A stretch of DNA of 64,000 nt from an uncultured Oscillospiraceae bacterium. Lineage in GTDB: Bacteria > Bacillota > Clostridia > Oscillospirales > Oscillospiraceae. The stretch spans positions 1 to 64,000 of the forward strand of contig CAJUKT010000039.1 of NCBI GenBank assembly GCA_910587255.1, read 5' to 3'. The translations under genes and the position numbers were made by a program. The notes beneath the pieces were generated by a model. That model saw only the letters and a list, made by a program, of their open reading frames with translations. It did not search any database and was not told the DNA's origin. Below are positions 24,155 to 33,896 of the stretch, piece after piece (the stretch's first letter is position 1; every line of letters begins with the position of its first letter).

Positions 24155-24743
24155 GAAGAAAGTATCTATCAGCGCTGTTGATAATATCATCGGCGAGTGC
24201 TTTTTGAACGTCGTGACAGAGCAGTGGTATGACGTTGAGGTGAAGATGAGGCGCAGCATTCCGTTCACTGAGGTGCTTGCGTTTGTGGATGACGTGGTAC
24301 AGAGCTGTTTCCAGAGAAATGGCGCATATGTGCCAGAGGTTTTGGACTTCGCAATCAAGAGCAACATTATCAGTAAGTACACAAACGTGTCTATGCCGGA
24401 CAACCTGGAGCATAGGTACGCTATCCTTTACAATTCTGACCTTGTTGACTTTGTGTGCCAGCACATCAATATGCAGCAGCTCCAGGAGATGGTGAACTCA
24501 ATCAATCGAAAGCTCGCCTATATGTGCGACACGAACACGGTTTCTGTACAGAATAGGCTGAATGACCTTATCTCTGCGTTTGAGACGATGCAGGAAAAGA
24601 CTGAGGCAATGTTCGGTGACGTAATGCCTGACGACATGACCCGTTTGGTCGGTGCAATTGGTGACGGTGCGCTGACAGAGGAAAAGATTGTTGAGGCGTA
24701 TATGAAACACAAGAATACACCCAACGATAAGGCGGACGAATAA
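24141..24743 (+). CDS. Putative tail assembly chaperone
   Basis: A 200-aa protein; ATG at 24141 follows AGGAGGAAA and overlaps the upstream gene by 14 bases. It is acidic and helical (TEVLAFVDDVVQSCF, LNDLISAFETMQEKTEAMFG). Two reading frames between the tail tube and tape measure is the standard position for tail assembly chaperones, usually joined by frameshift. Here the second frame (24743) starts at the stop codon of this one, so any link would be by overlap rather than an obvious slippery site. Confidence 0.6.
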   Translation: MAKGEKKVSISAVDNIIGECFLNVVTEQWYDVEVKMRRSIPFTEVLAFVDDVVQSCFQRNGAYVPEVLDFAIKSNIISKYTNVSMPDNLEHRYAILYNSDLVDFVCQHINMQQLQEMVNSINRKLAYMCDTNTVSVQNRLNDLISAFETMQEKTEAMFGDVMPDDMTRLVGAIGDGALTEEKIVEAYMKHKNTPNDKADE

Positions 24744-25366
24744 TGCCAGCCATCAACATGAGCTCCATCATGTCTAAGGTTGGAGCGTACAGCCGCTCTG
24801 TCAGCGGTAAGCTTCGTATGAAGGAGTGTATACAGAAATACGCAGCAGACGGAAAGAGCAAGACAGCGGGTGGAAGCAAAGTCATGACAGAAGACGAAAT
24901 GTGGAAGGCCGCTGCAAAGTTGATTTGGGTGTTGCAGGAAACGGCTCGTAGCTTCGACTTGCCTCAATCTGTCATGCAGCATTTCAATAGTCTCGAATGC
25001 TCTAAACCATACCGAATGCCAGATGGGAGCACGGTTATGTATGTGTATTTTGAGGACGACCTTCGCCGTGACTCTCTTGAAAATGGAGAGAATGGTTATA
25101 CAGGGGAGGGCATTGATAACATTGTTGCCTTGCTTAACAACGGAACACACGCAAAAGACTACGTCTATGGTTGGTGGAATGGGCACCACCCAACTGGAGA
25201 AGCATTGACAGGCTTGCGTTCTTTGCACACAGATGACTATGCGTGGGTTCGCAGCAAAAAAGATAGAGATGCCCTACATTTCATCCAGCAGGCAGTAAAC
25301 GATTTCAACGGGAATTATGGTTCCGAGTATAACGTGGTTGCGGAGGCTGGAGAGGCGTATCAATAA
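24743..25366 (+). CDS. Phage tail-region protein, unknown
   Basis: A 207-aa protein starting at an ATG that overlaps the preceding stop. It contains a basic N terminus and a central KVMTEDEMWKAAAKLIWVLQ helix, with an aromatic-rich YVYGWWNGHHPTGEALTGLR segment. It ends at a strong terminator before the tape measure. HK97 gp10-like or chaperone roles are possible by position, but no family is recognised. Confidence 0.6.
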   Translation: MPAINMSSIMSKVGAYSRSVSGKLRMKECIQKYAADGKSKTAGGSKVMTEDEMWKAAAKLIWVLQETARSFDLPQSVMQHFNSLECSKPYRMPDGSTVMYVYFEDDLRRDSLENGENGYTGEGIDNIVALLNNGTHAKDYVYGWWNGHHPTGEALTGLRSLHTDDYAWVRSKKDRDALHFIQQAVNDFNGNYGSEYNVVAEAGEAYQ

Positions 25367-25375
25367 TAACTGATT

Positions 25376-25405
25376 AAGGCTTGGCTTTGTGCCAAGCCTT
25401 TTCTT
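25376..25405 (+). terminator. Rho-independent terminator before tape measure
   Basis: AAGGCTTGGC (25376-25385) and GCCAAGCCTT (25391-25400) form a perfect 10-bp stem with loop TTTGT, followed by TTCTT. It lies 23 bp before the tape measure start. Confidence 0.85.
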
Positions 25406-25427
25406 CGTAAAGGACGGTGAGAAAACG

Positions 25428-28400
25428 ATGGCGAATGCAGATATTTCCTTGCTATTTGGAGTGCTTGGTGAGGGGTCTCTTGGCGGTGAAAGCGGCAGTT
25501 TGATTCAAAGTCAACTGACGCAAATCATGGCCGCTCTTAATAAGAATCCGCTGAAGGTAAAGGTCGCTCTTGATACGGCGTCCGGCGGTCAAAAGTCATG
25601 GAGCAGCCAACTCCAGTCAAAGCTGAATACAGTCAGCTCAAGCGGAAAATTTTCGGTGCAGGTATCTAAGCTCACACTCGGCACTGGCGCCATCAGTGAT
25701 TTCAGGAACCAGTTGAATGCCGTCGTCAACACGCTGCATCTGGACAAGGGAACGTCAATCACATTGACGGCCGAGGGCATTGGAGAAATCAAATCCAAGA
25801 TGAAACAGGCCGGAGATGCCGCGTCTGATGCAGCAAGAAAGACTGCCGAGTTTAAGGTTCAGATGGAGGCGCTTAACAGGCAGAAGGTTTCTGTTCAGCG
25901 TGCGCTTTCATCTCTGAGTGCAAATGCAACTACAGATGAGGAGCGTGCAAAGGTCGCTGAGCTTACTACTCAATATGAGCAGTGGGCAGTTAAGATTGAG
26001 CAAATTCGTGCTACAAAAACTGCCGCAACTGGCAGTTATCGAGCTGAAATTGAGGCAGAGGGTGCTGCAATTACTGCCAACATTGCAAGGCTTAACGAGG
26101 AGCGTGTTGCCGCTGAGTCTGCATCAGCGTCTGCGGCAGCAGCGGCTGGTGAACGTGCTGCTGCTGAGGATGCGGCTGCAAGTGCAACGGAGCGTGGAGC
26201 TAAGGCGACAAAGGACGCTGCGGCTGAGCAAAAAGACCTCGATGTCGCACGCAGACAGGGGCTTAGCCTTCTGACGCAAATGCAGAAGGCAGAGCGTGAC
26301 TGGACTGCGGCAAAGACTGGTAAAACAAGCACGGAGTTCAACCAGATTCAGAGCTCAATTGATGCCCTGCAAGTGTATCTTGGCCAGCTTAGAAGCGGAG
26401 AGATGGATGTCACGACATTCAAGCAGCACCTTGCTGAGCTGAATGGAACTTTTGCAGCATCTTCAAACGCTATCAAGCTCGCTGGCGAGAACACACGGAC
26501 GTTTGGTGAGCGAATGGGCGGTCTTGCCAAGAAATTTGGTGCGTGGCTCAGTGTTACAAGGGTGATTATGACAGTCATCCAGACTATCCGAAAGATGGTC
26601 GCAAACACAAGAGATATCGACACATCTCTTACGCAGCTTAGAATCGTGACAGGCGCGACGGACGCCGAGATGGAGACATTCCTTGTCAAGTCTACACAGT
26701 TGGCAAAAGAGCTTGGGCAGAGTATTACAAATGTTCTGAGTTCAATCGAGACGTTTAGCCGATTGGGCTACAATCTTGGTGATGCATCGCAGCTCGCAGA
26801 GTTTGCTAACGTACTGGCAAACGTGGCCGCCGTAGGAACAGATGAGGCAACAACGGGCCTTACATCTATCATCAAGGGATTTAACATGGATGTTTCCGAG
26901 GCGGAACACGTTGCGGACGTTCTGGTAGAGGTAGGTCAAAAATACGCTGTGTCTGCGAGCGAAATGATTGAGGCTTATGAGAAGTCTGGTGCCGCTCTTA
27001 ATGCTGCAAACACCAGCTTTGAGAAATCCGCTGGTCTTATTGCGGCGGCGAACGCATCTGTTCAAAATGCGTCCACTGTCGGCACTGCTCTGAAGACTAT
27101 TTCTGCCCGTATTCGTGGTGCAACAGCAGACCTTGAGGCGCTTGGCGAGGACACCAGTGACCTTGCACAAGGTTTCTCTAAGTACGCAGAAGAGATTAAG
27201 GCTCTGACCGGCTTTGACATCATGGTTGATGGGTCAACAGACACATATAAGGACATCTACGACATCTTTGAGGGAATTTCAAAGGTGTGGGACGACCTTT
27301 CTGATACACAACAGGCTCGTATCTCCGAGATTCTTGGTGGTACAAGGCAACTCCAAGTGATTTCTTCAATCCTCGGTAACTGGCAGGATGCTGCTGGTGC
27401 CTACGCAGACGCTATGAACTCTGCTGGTACTGCTACCGAGGCAAACACTGTCTACATGGACTCCATCAATGGACGAATTGGCGTACTGAACGCAACGTTC
27501 CAAGAGTTCAGCAACAACCTTATCAACTCTGGACTGATTAAGTTCTTTGTTGAGATGGGGACGGCGATTATCAGCGCACTCAATGCGCTTGAAAAACTGC
27601 ACCTCTTACTCCCAATGGTGGCGTCTGTCGTTGTGACCATTAAGGCACTCAGGGCAGGCATGGCCGCGATGCATGGTGTTGTTGCGTCTGCCGAAACTGC
27701 ATCGGCAATCAACACCATAGTCGCTAAATTGGTCGCAGAGAAGGCGGCAACAGATGCGCTTACTGTCGCTGTTGCAAATCTGACCATTGCAGAAAAGGCA
27801 GAGCTCGCTACAAAGATTCAGGCTGCTGTTGCAAGTGGTTCTCTTACTGCTGCAGAGGGAGAGCAAATTTTGACAACGCTTGGTCTTGCTACTGCTGAGG
27901 GTACTTTGACAGTTGCAAACCATACTCTCGGTGCGAGTTTTAAGGCGCTGATGGCGTCTATCCCTGTCTGGGGATGGGTTGCTCTTGGCATCTCTGCCGT
28001 GATTACTGCGGTGACCGCACTATCCGGTGCATTCAAGAGCAATGAGGAAAAACTCGCGGAGTTGAACGAGGAATATGATTCACTCAACTCTACCATCAAA
28101 AATATCAGCAGCGAGTTCAAGTCATTAAAGACATCCGCTGATGAGGTTATTCCCCGTTTTGCCGAGCTTGCTAAAGGCGTCAACAAGTTTGGCGACAATG
28201 TGAGCTTGACGGATGAAGAGTATGCCGAGTTCCTTGAGCTGAACAACAAAGTTGCCGAGATGTTCCCAGAACTCAACCTGGGCATGGATGAGAATGGCAA
28301 CTATATGCTCGCTCTGTCATATGGTGCAGATACGCTCACGGACTCTCTGTATGGGTTACTTGAAGCTCAACGGCTTGTGGCCGCACAGGAGCTTGCCGAT

Positions 28401-31400
28401 ACCTTGCCAGACCTTGTGGATAATGTCAAAGACCAGGAGAAGATATACAACAGGGAAAGGCAAGCTCTGCAAAATAGACTTGACTATTACCAAGAGGCGT
28501 ATGACGCATATGCGGAGATGTACTCTGACGAGACGATTGACAGTTATAAAGAGGCTTTTGGCGATAACTGGGAGTCTGAGTTTGAGAATGCCGCAAATAT
28601 GATGAGCACAAGTTGGGTTTCTTATATGCAAGAAGCCTTTGATGCCTATAATAACACGGATTCTTGGCAGAGAATGCTGGACAAGTTCTCAGATACAGAT
28701 ACTGGTTTGATTGACTGGTGGGGCGTTTTGAACAGTGACGAGTTCGAGAACGTTCTTGCAGGAATCGAGCGAGAGCTTGATAATGTCGCAGACAAGGTAG
28801 AGGCAAAGTGGAATACAATTAACCCGGCAGTGAATGCGTGGTTACAGACTGACTTTATCTACAACGATATGAATGAGCAGATGCAGACCATTGCGAGGGC
28901 GATGGTTAGCGGGCTCGATTTCTCGGAGCTTGGTCTTACAACTGCAGAGAGTATTGAGAACTACATCACTGACTACATCATCAATCCTCTTTACAATTCC
29001 GGCGCAGATATCAGAACTGCGTTTGCAGACATCACGAATTGGCAAGACGAGCTCAAAAACGGAGAAATTACGTTTGATGAGTTCTCTGAACGTGTGAAGG
29101 GTGCGTTTGATAATCTTCTCGGTTCTATGTCAGATGAAGATGCTGCGAAATTTGCGGACAATTTTGTTGCTGGTTTTCATGCTGTTGGTATTGCTGGCGA
29201 TGATTTTGATGACGTAGTTGAAAATATCATCAACAACTGGGGTGCCGTTACTGGTGCTATGAGCGGAGATGATAGCCCTGCTGTAGCTGTTGGAGACCTT
29301 GCGCAAGAGATAACGAATCTGAAAAAGGCATACGACCTCCTTGAAACAGCGCAAAAGGAGATGTCAGGTGGAGGCGGGCTTTCTGCCGATACCATTGAGT
29401 CACTTGCTGCTGCTGAAGAGAATTATCTGGACTATCTCTATGAGGAGAATGGCGTTGTAAAGCTCAATACTGAGGCGTGGAAAGAAAATGCCAACGCCAA
29501 AATGCAGAGTGATATAGCGAACATTCAAGAAGAGATTGATTCTCTGGAAGAGAGAAACAGTGCTCTCGCTGATACCTTGGAAATCTACCGGACAAATCAG
29601 CACATGAGTGCTGGTAATACATCAATGACAGATGCGTGGAACGAGCGTATTCAGGAGGTCACTGATGAAATCAATGCGAATACGGCTGCTATTAGTGCAA
29701 ACCAAAGCAAGCTGGATTTGTATAGTGCCCTGTATAGCAATATTACAGGAGACCTTGATGCTTACTCGGCTGCACTGGCAAATTTCTCAAACGTAGCAAA
29801 TACTGTTGATACCATCTCTGACTCTTTCCAAACACTTGCCGACTTACAGGCGCAGGTTGCCAATGGGTTTTCCATGTCGCTGGATAAAGCGCTTGAGTTT
29901 GCTTCTGTTTATCCTGAGATTCTCAACAACGCACAGGTTTCTGCGGACGGCCAAATCATTCTTAATGAGGGTGTTGTCAATACTTTCTTGCAAGGCAAGA
30001 AGGCTGAGTTGGATGCTCAGATAGACTCTGAAATCGCCAAACTTGAGGCCGATAAAGCTGTTTTAGAGGCTAAGATTGAAACAGCTCAAGCACAACTCGA
30101 TGTTGCAAAAAGCGTTGGTGAAGGCGAAGGCCAAATTTCAAAGGAGGTCGCCGAGTATCGCATCAGGGCGTCTAATGAGATGGTTAAGGCGCTCATTGAT
30201 AATGGTATCGACGAAGCGGAGGCGTTCAAGCTGGCCGCCGCTGCAATGTCACTCAATGCAGAAGAGTTCGACCGTGTTGCCAAGGAAGTCTGTGTTGATG
30301 TAGACGGCAATTTTAATAATGCTGCATATAATGCCGCAATGGGCATCTATGAAAATATGGAGCGAGCTAAAACAGACATTAACTCTGTTACTGAGCAAGC
30401 TCATGAAGCGGCAAAGGCCATTAAGGGTATTGCGACTGGTGCAGTTTTGGGTGCAGCGGGAAAGAAAAAGGGTTCTGGCGGCGGCAGAAATCGCAAGGGC
30501 ATCGAAACAGATGTCACAAGTGGCGAGTTCAATGGGTTCGATTTTGATTTTGAGTTCAAGGGTGCCTCTTTAGATGATTTTGTTTCACAAGTCGAACTGG
30601 ATATTTCTTCATACAAAAACGCGATTGCACAGATTGATGGTCAGATTGCGGTTTTGCAGGCACTCAAGAATACCCCTCTCAAAAACTTCAAAAGCAATAC
30701 ATCCAAGGATAAAGCAGAAGAAATCGAGGAGTATATTGCCGCTATTGATGACTACCGCGAGGCAATCGAGCGGCTGAATCGGATTCGGATTAAGAAAGCA
30801 GAGCTTGAGCTGGATTTGTCAAACACTGATGACTTGAGAGAGCAAATCAGGCTGCAAGAGTCACTGGTAAATATCTACCGTGATGAGCAGGATGCTATGC
30901 ACAATCTGAATGACCTCCGAGACAAGACTATCTCTGATGGTGCGGATGCGCTCCGTCAGCTTGGTTTCAATGTCGAGTACAACCCTGATACCAATAAGTT
31001 CTTCATTCAGAATTTGGAGCACCTCAACAAACTTGTTGCGGATAACAAGGGCGAGTATGACACTTTGCAGGAGGCCACCAATGCACTCCGTGAGGATACA
31101 GAGAAACTGATTGACACTCTGGAGTCCTTGAACGAAGAGAATCAAGAGAACTCCGAAACCTGGATGGAGTTAAGGAACTCAATTCGTGAAGCAAAGATTG
31201 CTATCATTGATGCTTTGAAAGAAATTGTTTCAAACGCATCTGATGCAGTTGACGAAATCCAGAACGTTTACGACACACTGAAAGATGCTGCTGACGAGTA
31301 TGCAGAAAATGGTGGTTTTATCTCTGTTGATGCCTTCCAGAAGATTATCGAGCTCGGCCCACAGTATATGCAGTATCTGCGGGATGAGAATGGTCTGCTG

Positions 31401-33035
31401 GTCATCAACGAGGAGAACATCAACAAGGTTATTGCCGCACGGACAAGACAGCTTGCCGCAGAGCAGGCTGTGACCTACGTTGAACGGCTCCGCCTAGCGC
31501 TGCAAAAAGACTCTATTGAAGACCTGAACACTCTGCTGTACGCCACCACAGAGGCCACAGACGCCACGTTTGGGCTTGCATATGCAGAGCTCGCCTTGAT
31601 GCACTCGCTCGGCGACCTCGACGACCAGCAGTATGCCGCAGCCCTTCATAACATCCAATCAATCGAGAATCTGGCCAATACGGCCATTGCCAGCATCGGA
31701 AAGACCGCTGGCAGTTCAAAGGAAGAGTTGGAGAATATGAAGACCGGCATCGACGACATCCTCAAGTACGTCATGGATATGCTGAAACACCGTATTCAGC
31801 AACAGATTGACGCACTCGAAGACCTCAAAGACGCATATGGCGATATCATCAGTCTCCGAAAGGAGGCGCTTGAGGCCGCCAAGGAAGAGGCAGAGTATGA
31901 GGATAAGGTTGCCGCCAAGGTGAAAGAGATTGCCAAGCTACAAGAGCGTATCAACGCACTTTCTCTGGATGACAGCCGTGACGCAAAGGCGCAGAAGATT
32001 AAGCTGGAGGAAGAGATGGCAGAGCTCCAGAAAGAGCTTGCCGATGACCAGTCTGATTATGCTGTCGATGCCCAGAAGGATGCGCTTGATGATATGCAGG
32101 AAGCATACGAGCGTGAGAAGGATGCCGAGATTGCGGCTCTTGAAGAGACAATCAGTAGCTATCAGAAGCTGTACGATATGGCAATCGCTTATATTGAGAG
32201 CCATTGGAACACTTTGTATGATGAGCTTATTGCTTGGAACACAGAGTATGGCAGTGTTCTGAACTCCGAAATCACCACAGCGTGGGAGAACTGCTTGGCG
32301 GCAGCACAACGGTATGGTAGCTATGTTGCAGCGCTCAATAGTATTGACAATGATATTTCTGCGTCAACGTCTGGTTCTTCAGGCTCAAACAATACTATTG
32401 TTGGCACGACTGGCAACAATACAACAAGCACCAAGGAGGAGAGCATCCACTCCATCATAAAGGAAATGTACCGTAATAGTCAAGCGTGGGGCACGGCGAG
32501 CAAAGACCAGCAGGCTGCGCTCGATAAGCGGAATCTGCAACTTGGCTCTATGCTGGCACAATACGGCGTCAATGCTCATCGTGAAGGCGATGGTGCATGG
32601 TATATGGATGGTTCAAGGCAGCTTCTGTATGATAAGTACAAGAAGTATATTTACCATAAAGGCGGTATTGCTGGCGACAACCCAACGCTCAAGCAGAATG
32701 AAATCATGGCAATCCTTGAAAAGGGAGAAGCTGTTCTGGATAAGCGAAAAGAGAAGGGTCTGTACCGTCTTGTCGAATTTGCAACTACTCTTGCAGACAA
32801 ATTCGGCGACCTGATTAAGTCCGCTGATATGGCAAGCGTATTTGCTGGTGCCGGTGGCAGTCTGACCGACGCAAAGGCCAATATCCCATCCGGTGTTCTG
32901 AGCGGCGGCGCGGTCAAGATTGAGTTCGGGCCCACCTATATCTACGGTGCGAATGATGAGACCGTTGAGAAGCATCGTGCCGTTACCCGTGAGCAGGCAA
33001 ATGAACTGTTCGCAAAACTCAATATCAAGCGATAA
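25428..33035 (+). CDS. Tail tape measure protein
   Basis: A 2535-aa protein, the largest in the window; ATG at 25428 follows AAGGACGGTGAG. The N terminus is coiled-coil and Ala-rich; about residues 370-720 form the TP901-type tape measure domain (LGQSITNVLSSIETFSRLGY, ATDEAT-like repeats, ARISEILGGTRQLQVISSIL). Hydrophobic segments follow (LPMVASVVVTIKALRAGM; IPVWGWVALGISAVITAVTA) that could insert in the host membrane. Then come long heptad-rich coiled coils up to residue 2230, and a C-terminal KGGIAGDNPTLKQNEIMAIL motif common in siphophage tape measures. At roughly 0.15 nm per residue the tail would be near 380 nm, unusually long. No lysozyme or peptidase motif was seen. Confidence 0.93.
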   Translation: MANADISLLFGVLGEGSLGGESGSLIQSQLTQIMAALNKNPLKVKVALDTASGGQKSWSSQLQSKLNTVSSSGKFSVQVSKLTLGTGAISDFRNQLNAVVNTLHLDKGTSITLTAEGIGEIKSKMKQAGDAASDAARKTAEFKVQMEALNRQKVSVQRALSSLSANATTDEERAKVAELTTQYEQWAVKIEQIRATKTAATGSYRAEIEAEGAAITANIARLNEERVAAESASASAAAAAGERAAAEDAAASATERGAKATKDAAAEQKDLDVARRQGLSLLTQMQKAERDWTAAKTGKTSTEFNQIQSSIDALQVYLGQLRSGEMDVTTFKQHLAELNGTFAASSNAIKLAGENTRTFGERMGGLAKKFGAWLSVTRVIMTVIQTIRKMVANTRDIDTSLTQLRIVTGATDAEMETFLVKSTQLAKELGQSITNVLSSIETFSRLGYNLGDASQLAEFANVLANVAAVGTDEATTGLTSIIKGFNMDVSEAEHVADVLVEVGQKYAVSASEMIEAYEKSGAALNAANTSFEKSAGLIAAANASVQNASTVGTALKTISARIRGATADLEALGEDTSDLAQGFSKYAEEIKALTGFDIMVDGSTDTYKDIYDIFEGISKVWDDLSDTQQARISEILGGTRQLQVISSILGNWQDAAGAYADAMNSAGTATEANTVYMDSINGRIGVLNATFQEFSNNLINSGLIKFFVEMGTAIISALNALEKLHLLLPMVASVVVTIKALRAGMAAMHGVVASAETASAINTIVAKLVAEKAATDALTVAVANLTIAEKAELATKIQAAVASGSLTAAEGEQILTTLGLATAEGTLTVANHTLGASFKALMASIPVWGWVALGISAVITAVTALSGAFKSNEEKLAELNEEYDSLNSTIKNISSEFKSLKTSADEVIPRFAELAKGVNKFGDNVSLTDEEYAEFLELNNKVAEMFPELNLGMDENGNYMLALSYGADTLTDSLYGLLEAQRLVAAQELADTLPDLVDNVKDQEKIYNRERQALQNRLDYYQEAYDAYAEMYSDETIDSYKEAFGDNWESEFENAANMMSTSWVSYMQEAFDAYNNTDSWQRMLDKFSDTDTGLIDWWGVLNSDEFENVLAGIERELDNVADKVEAKWNTINPAVNAWLQTDFIYNDMNEQMQTIARAMVSGLDFSELGLTTAESIENYITDYIINPLYNSGADIRTAFADITNWQDELKNGEITFDEFSERVKGAFDNLLGSMSDEDAAKFADNFVAGFHAVGIAGDDFDDVVENIINNWGAVTGAMSGDDSPAVAVGDLAQEITNLKKAYDLLETAQKEMSGGGGLSADTIESLAAAEENYLDYLYEENGVVKLNTEAWKENANAKMQSDIANIQEEIDSLEERNSALADTLEIYRTNQHMSAGNTSMTDAWNERIQEVTDEINANTAAISANQSKLDLYSALYSNITGDLDAYSAALANFSNVANTVDTISDSFQTLADLQAQVANGFSMSLDKALEFASVYPEILNNAQVSADGQIILNEGVVNTFLQGKKAELDAQIDSEIAKLEADKAVLEAKIETAQAQLDVAKSVGEGEGQISKEVAEYRIRASNEMVKALIDNGIDEAEAFKLAAAAMSLNAEEFDRVAKEVCVDVDGNFNNAAYNAAMGIYENMERAKTDINSVTEQAHEAAKAIKGIATGAVLGAAGKKKGSGGGRNRKGIETDVTSGEFNGFDFDFEFKGASLDDFVSQVELDISSYKNAIAQIDGQIAVLQALKNTPLKNFKSNTSKDKAEEIEEYIAAIDDYREAIERLNRIRIKKAELELDLSNTDDLREQIRLQESLVNIYRDEQDAMHNLNDLRDKTISDGADALRQLGFNVEYNPDTNKFFIQNLEHLNKLVADNKGEYDTLQEATNALREDTEKLIDTLESLNEENQENSETWMELRNSIREAKIAIIDALKEIVSNASDAVDEIQNVYDTLKDAADEYAENGGFISVDAFQKIIELGPQYMQYLRDENGLLVINEENINKVIAARTRQLAAEQAVTYVERLRLALQKDSIEDLNTLLYATTEATDATFGLAYAELALMHSLGDLDDQQYAAALHNIQSIENLANTAIASIGKTAGSSKEELENMKTGIDDILKYVMDMLKHRIQQQIDALEDLKDAYGDIISLRKEALEAAKEEAEYEDKVAAKVKEIAKLQERINALSLDDSRDAKAQKIKLEEEMAELQKELADDQSDYAVDAQKDALDDMQEAYEREKDAEIAALEETISSYQKLYDMAIAYIESHWNTLYDELIAWNTEYGSVLNSEITTAWENCLAAAQRYGSYVAALNSIDNDISASTSGSSGSNNTIVGTTGNNTTSTKEESIHSIIKEMYRNSQAWGTASKDQQAALDKRNLQLGSMLAQYGVNAHREGDGAWYMDGSRQLLYDKYKKYIYHKGGIAGDNPTLKQNEIMAILEKGEAVLDKRKEKGLYRLVEFATTLADKFGDLIKSADMASVFAGAGGSLTDAKANIPSGVLSGGAVKIEFGPTYIYGANDETVEKHRAVTREQANELFAKLNIKR

Positions 33036-33073
33036 GCGAATGGAGGGAGATTCTTGCAGTCTCCCTCCTTCGC
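33036..33073 (+). terminator. Hairpin after tape measure
   Basis: GCGAA...GGAGGGAGA pairs with TCTCCCTCC...TTCGC (33036-33050 with 33060-33073) around a 9-base loop. There is no T run, so it is perhaps a processing or partial termination site. Confidence 0.6.
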
Positions 33074-33092
33074 TATCTAAAAACGAAAGGAA

Positions 33093-33884
33093 GTGAGGAA
33101 GCTGTTCAATAGTTATGAGTTCTCTTTTGCCGGAGAATCTTCTTTGATGTATGGCCTTATGCTGTACGACTTCAGTGGTACGGGCCAGAGCAATGTTGCG
33201 TTCGGCAACAAGGCATCCATTGTTGAGACACGAACCAACAACCGCATTCGTCCAATTCACTTTGGCGTCAACTATCACAGCTCCCCGCTGCAGTTTAAGC
33301 TGGTGTTCGGGTCAATGGTGCCTCTGGACAGATATGAGATGGAGAACATTGCATTTTGGTTGACCGGTCACCAAGACTATCAGTGGCTTTCTATCGACCA
33401 GCCTGATTTGGAGCGGGTTCAGTTCAAGTGCCTTATTACGCAGTTGACACCACTTACACATGGGTGGCTGCCATATGCTTTTGAGGCAACAGTCGTATGC
33501 GACTGCCCATACGCTTATGGGTTTCCGTTTGAGTACAGGTACGATATCAACGGGTCAACGGATATCTTGTTCAGGAACGAGAGTTCAGTGCGTGAATACA
33601 TTAAGCCGGTGCTTACCTATGCGCCAACAGCGGGCGGCACATTGAGTATCGTGAATCATAATGACAATGACAGGGAGTTTAAGCTGGATGGAATCCCTGC
33701 GTCTATTACCGCTGTGATAGACAATGACAATGGCATCATTCAAGACGCTACAACAGGGGTGAACCTTTACGATGGTTTTAACCTCAATTTCTTCCGGTTT
33801 GTTCATGGAGATAACAACCTGACTATAACTGGAAACGGGCCACTGATTATATCTGGCCGAATGCTTTACAACGTCGCAGGATAA
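33093..33884 (+). CDS. Distal tail protein (Dit-like)
   Basis: A 263-aa protein starting with GTG at 33093 behind AAAGGAA. The N-terminal pattern YEFSFAGESSLMYGLMLYDF, followed by PLQFKLVFGSMVPLDRYEME, is typical of the Dit family that forms the hub between tail tube and tip in siphophages of Gram-positive bacteria. It lies between the tape measure and the tail-associated protein, the canonical order. The C-terminal half is a beta-rich domain, perhaps a galectin-like fold. Confidence 0.85.
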   Translation: MRKLFNSYEFSFAGESSLMYGLMLYDFSGTGQSNVAFGNKASIVETRTNNRIRPIHFGVNYHSSPLQFKLVFGSMVPLDRYEMENIAFWLTGHQDYQWLSIDQPDLERVQFKCLITQLTPLTHGWLPYAFEATVVCDCPYAYGFPFEYRYDINGSTDILFRNESSVREYIKPVLTYAPTAGGTLSIVNHNDNDREFKLDGIPASITAVIDNDNGIIQDATTGVNLYDGFNLNFFRFVHGDNNLTITGNGPLIISGRMLYNVAG

Positions 33885-33896
33885 GGGGGGAATGTA

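Noticed and set aside
24141..25366. Programmed frameshift between the two putative tail chaperone frames
   Set aside because: The second gene has its own ATG at the first stop codon and no clear slippery heptamer was seen at the junction.
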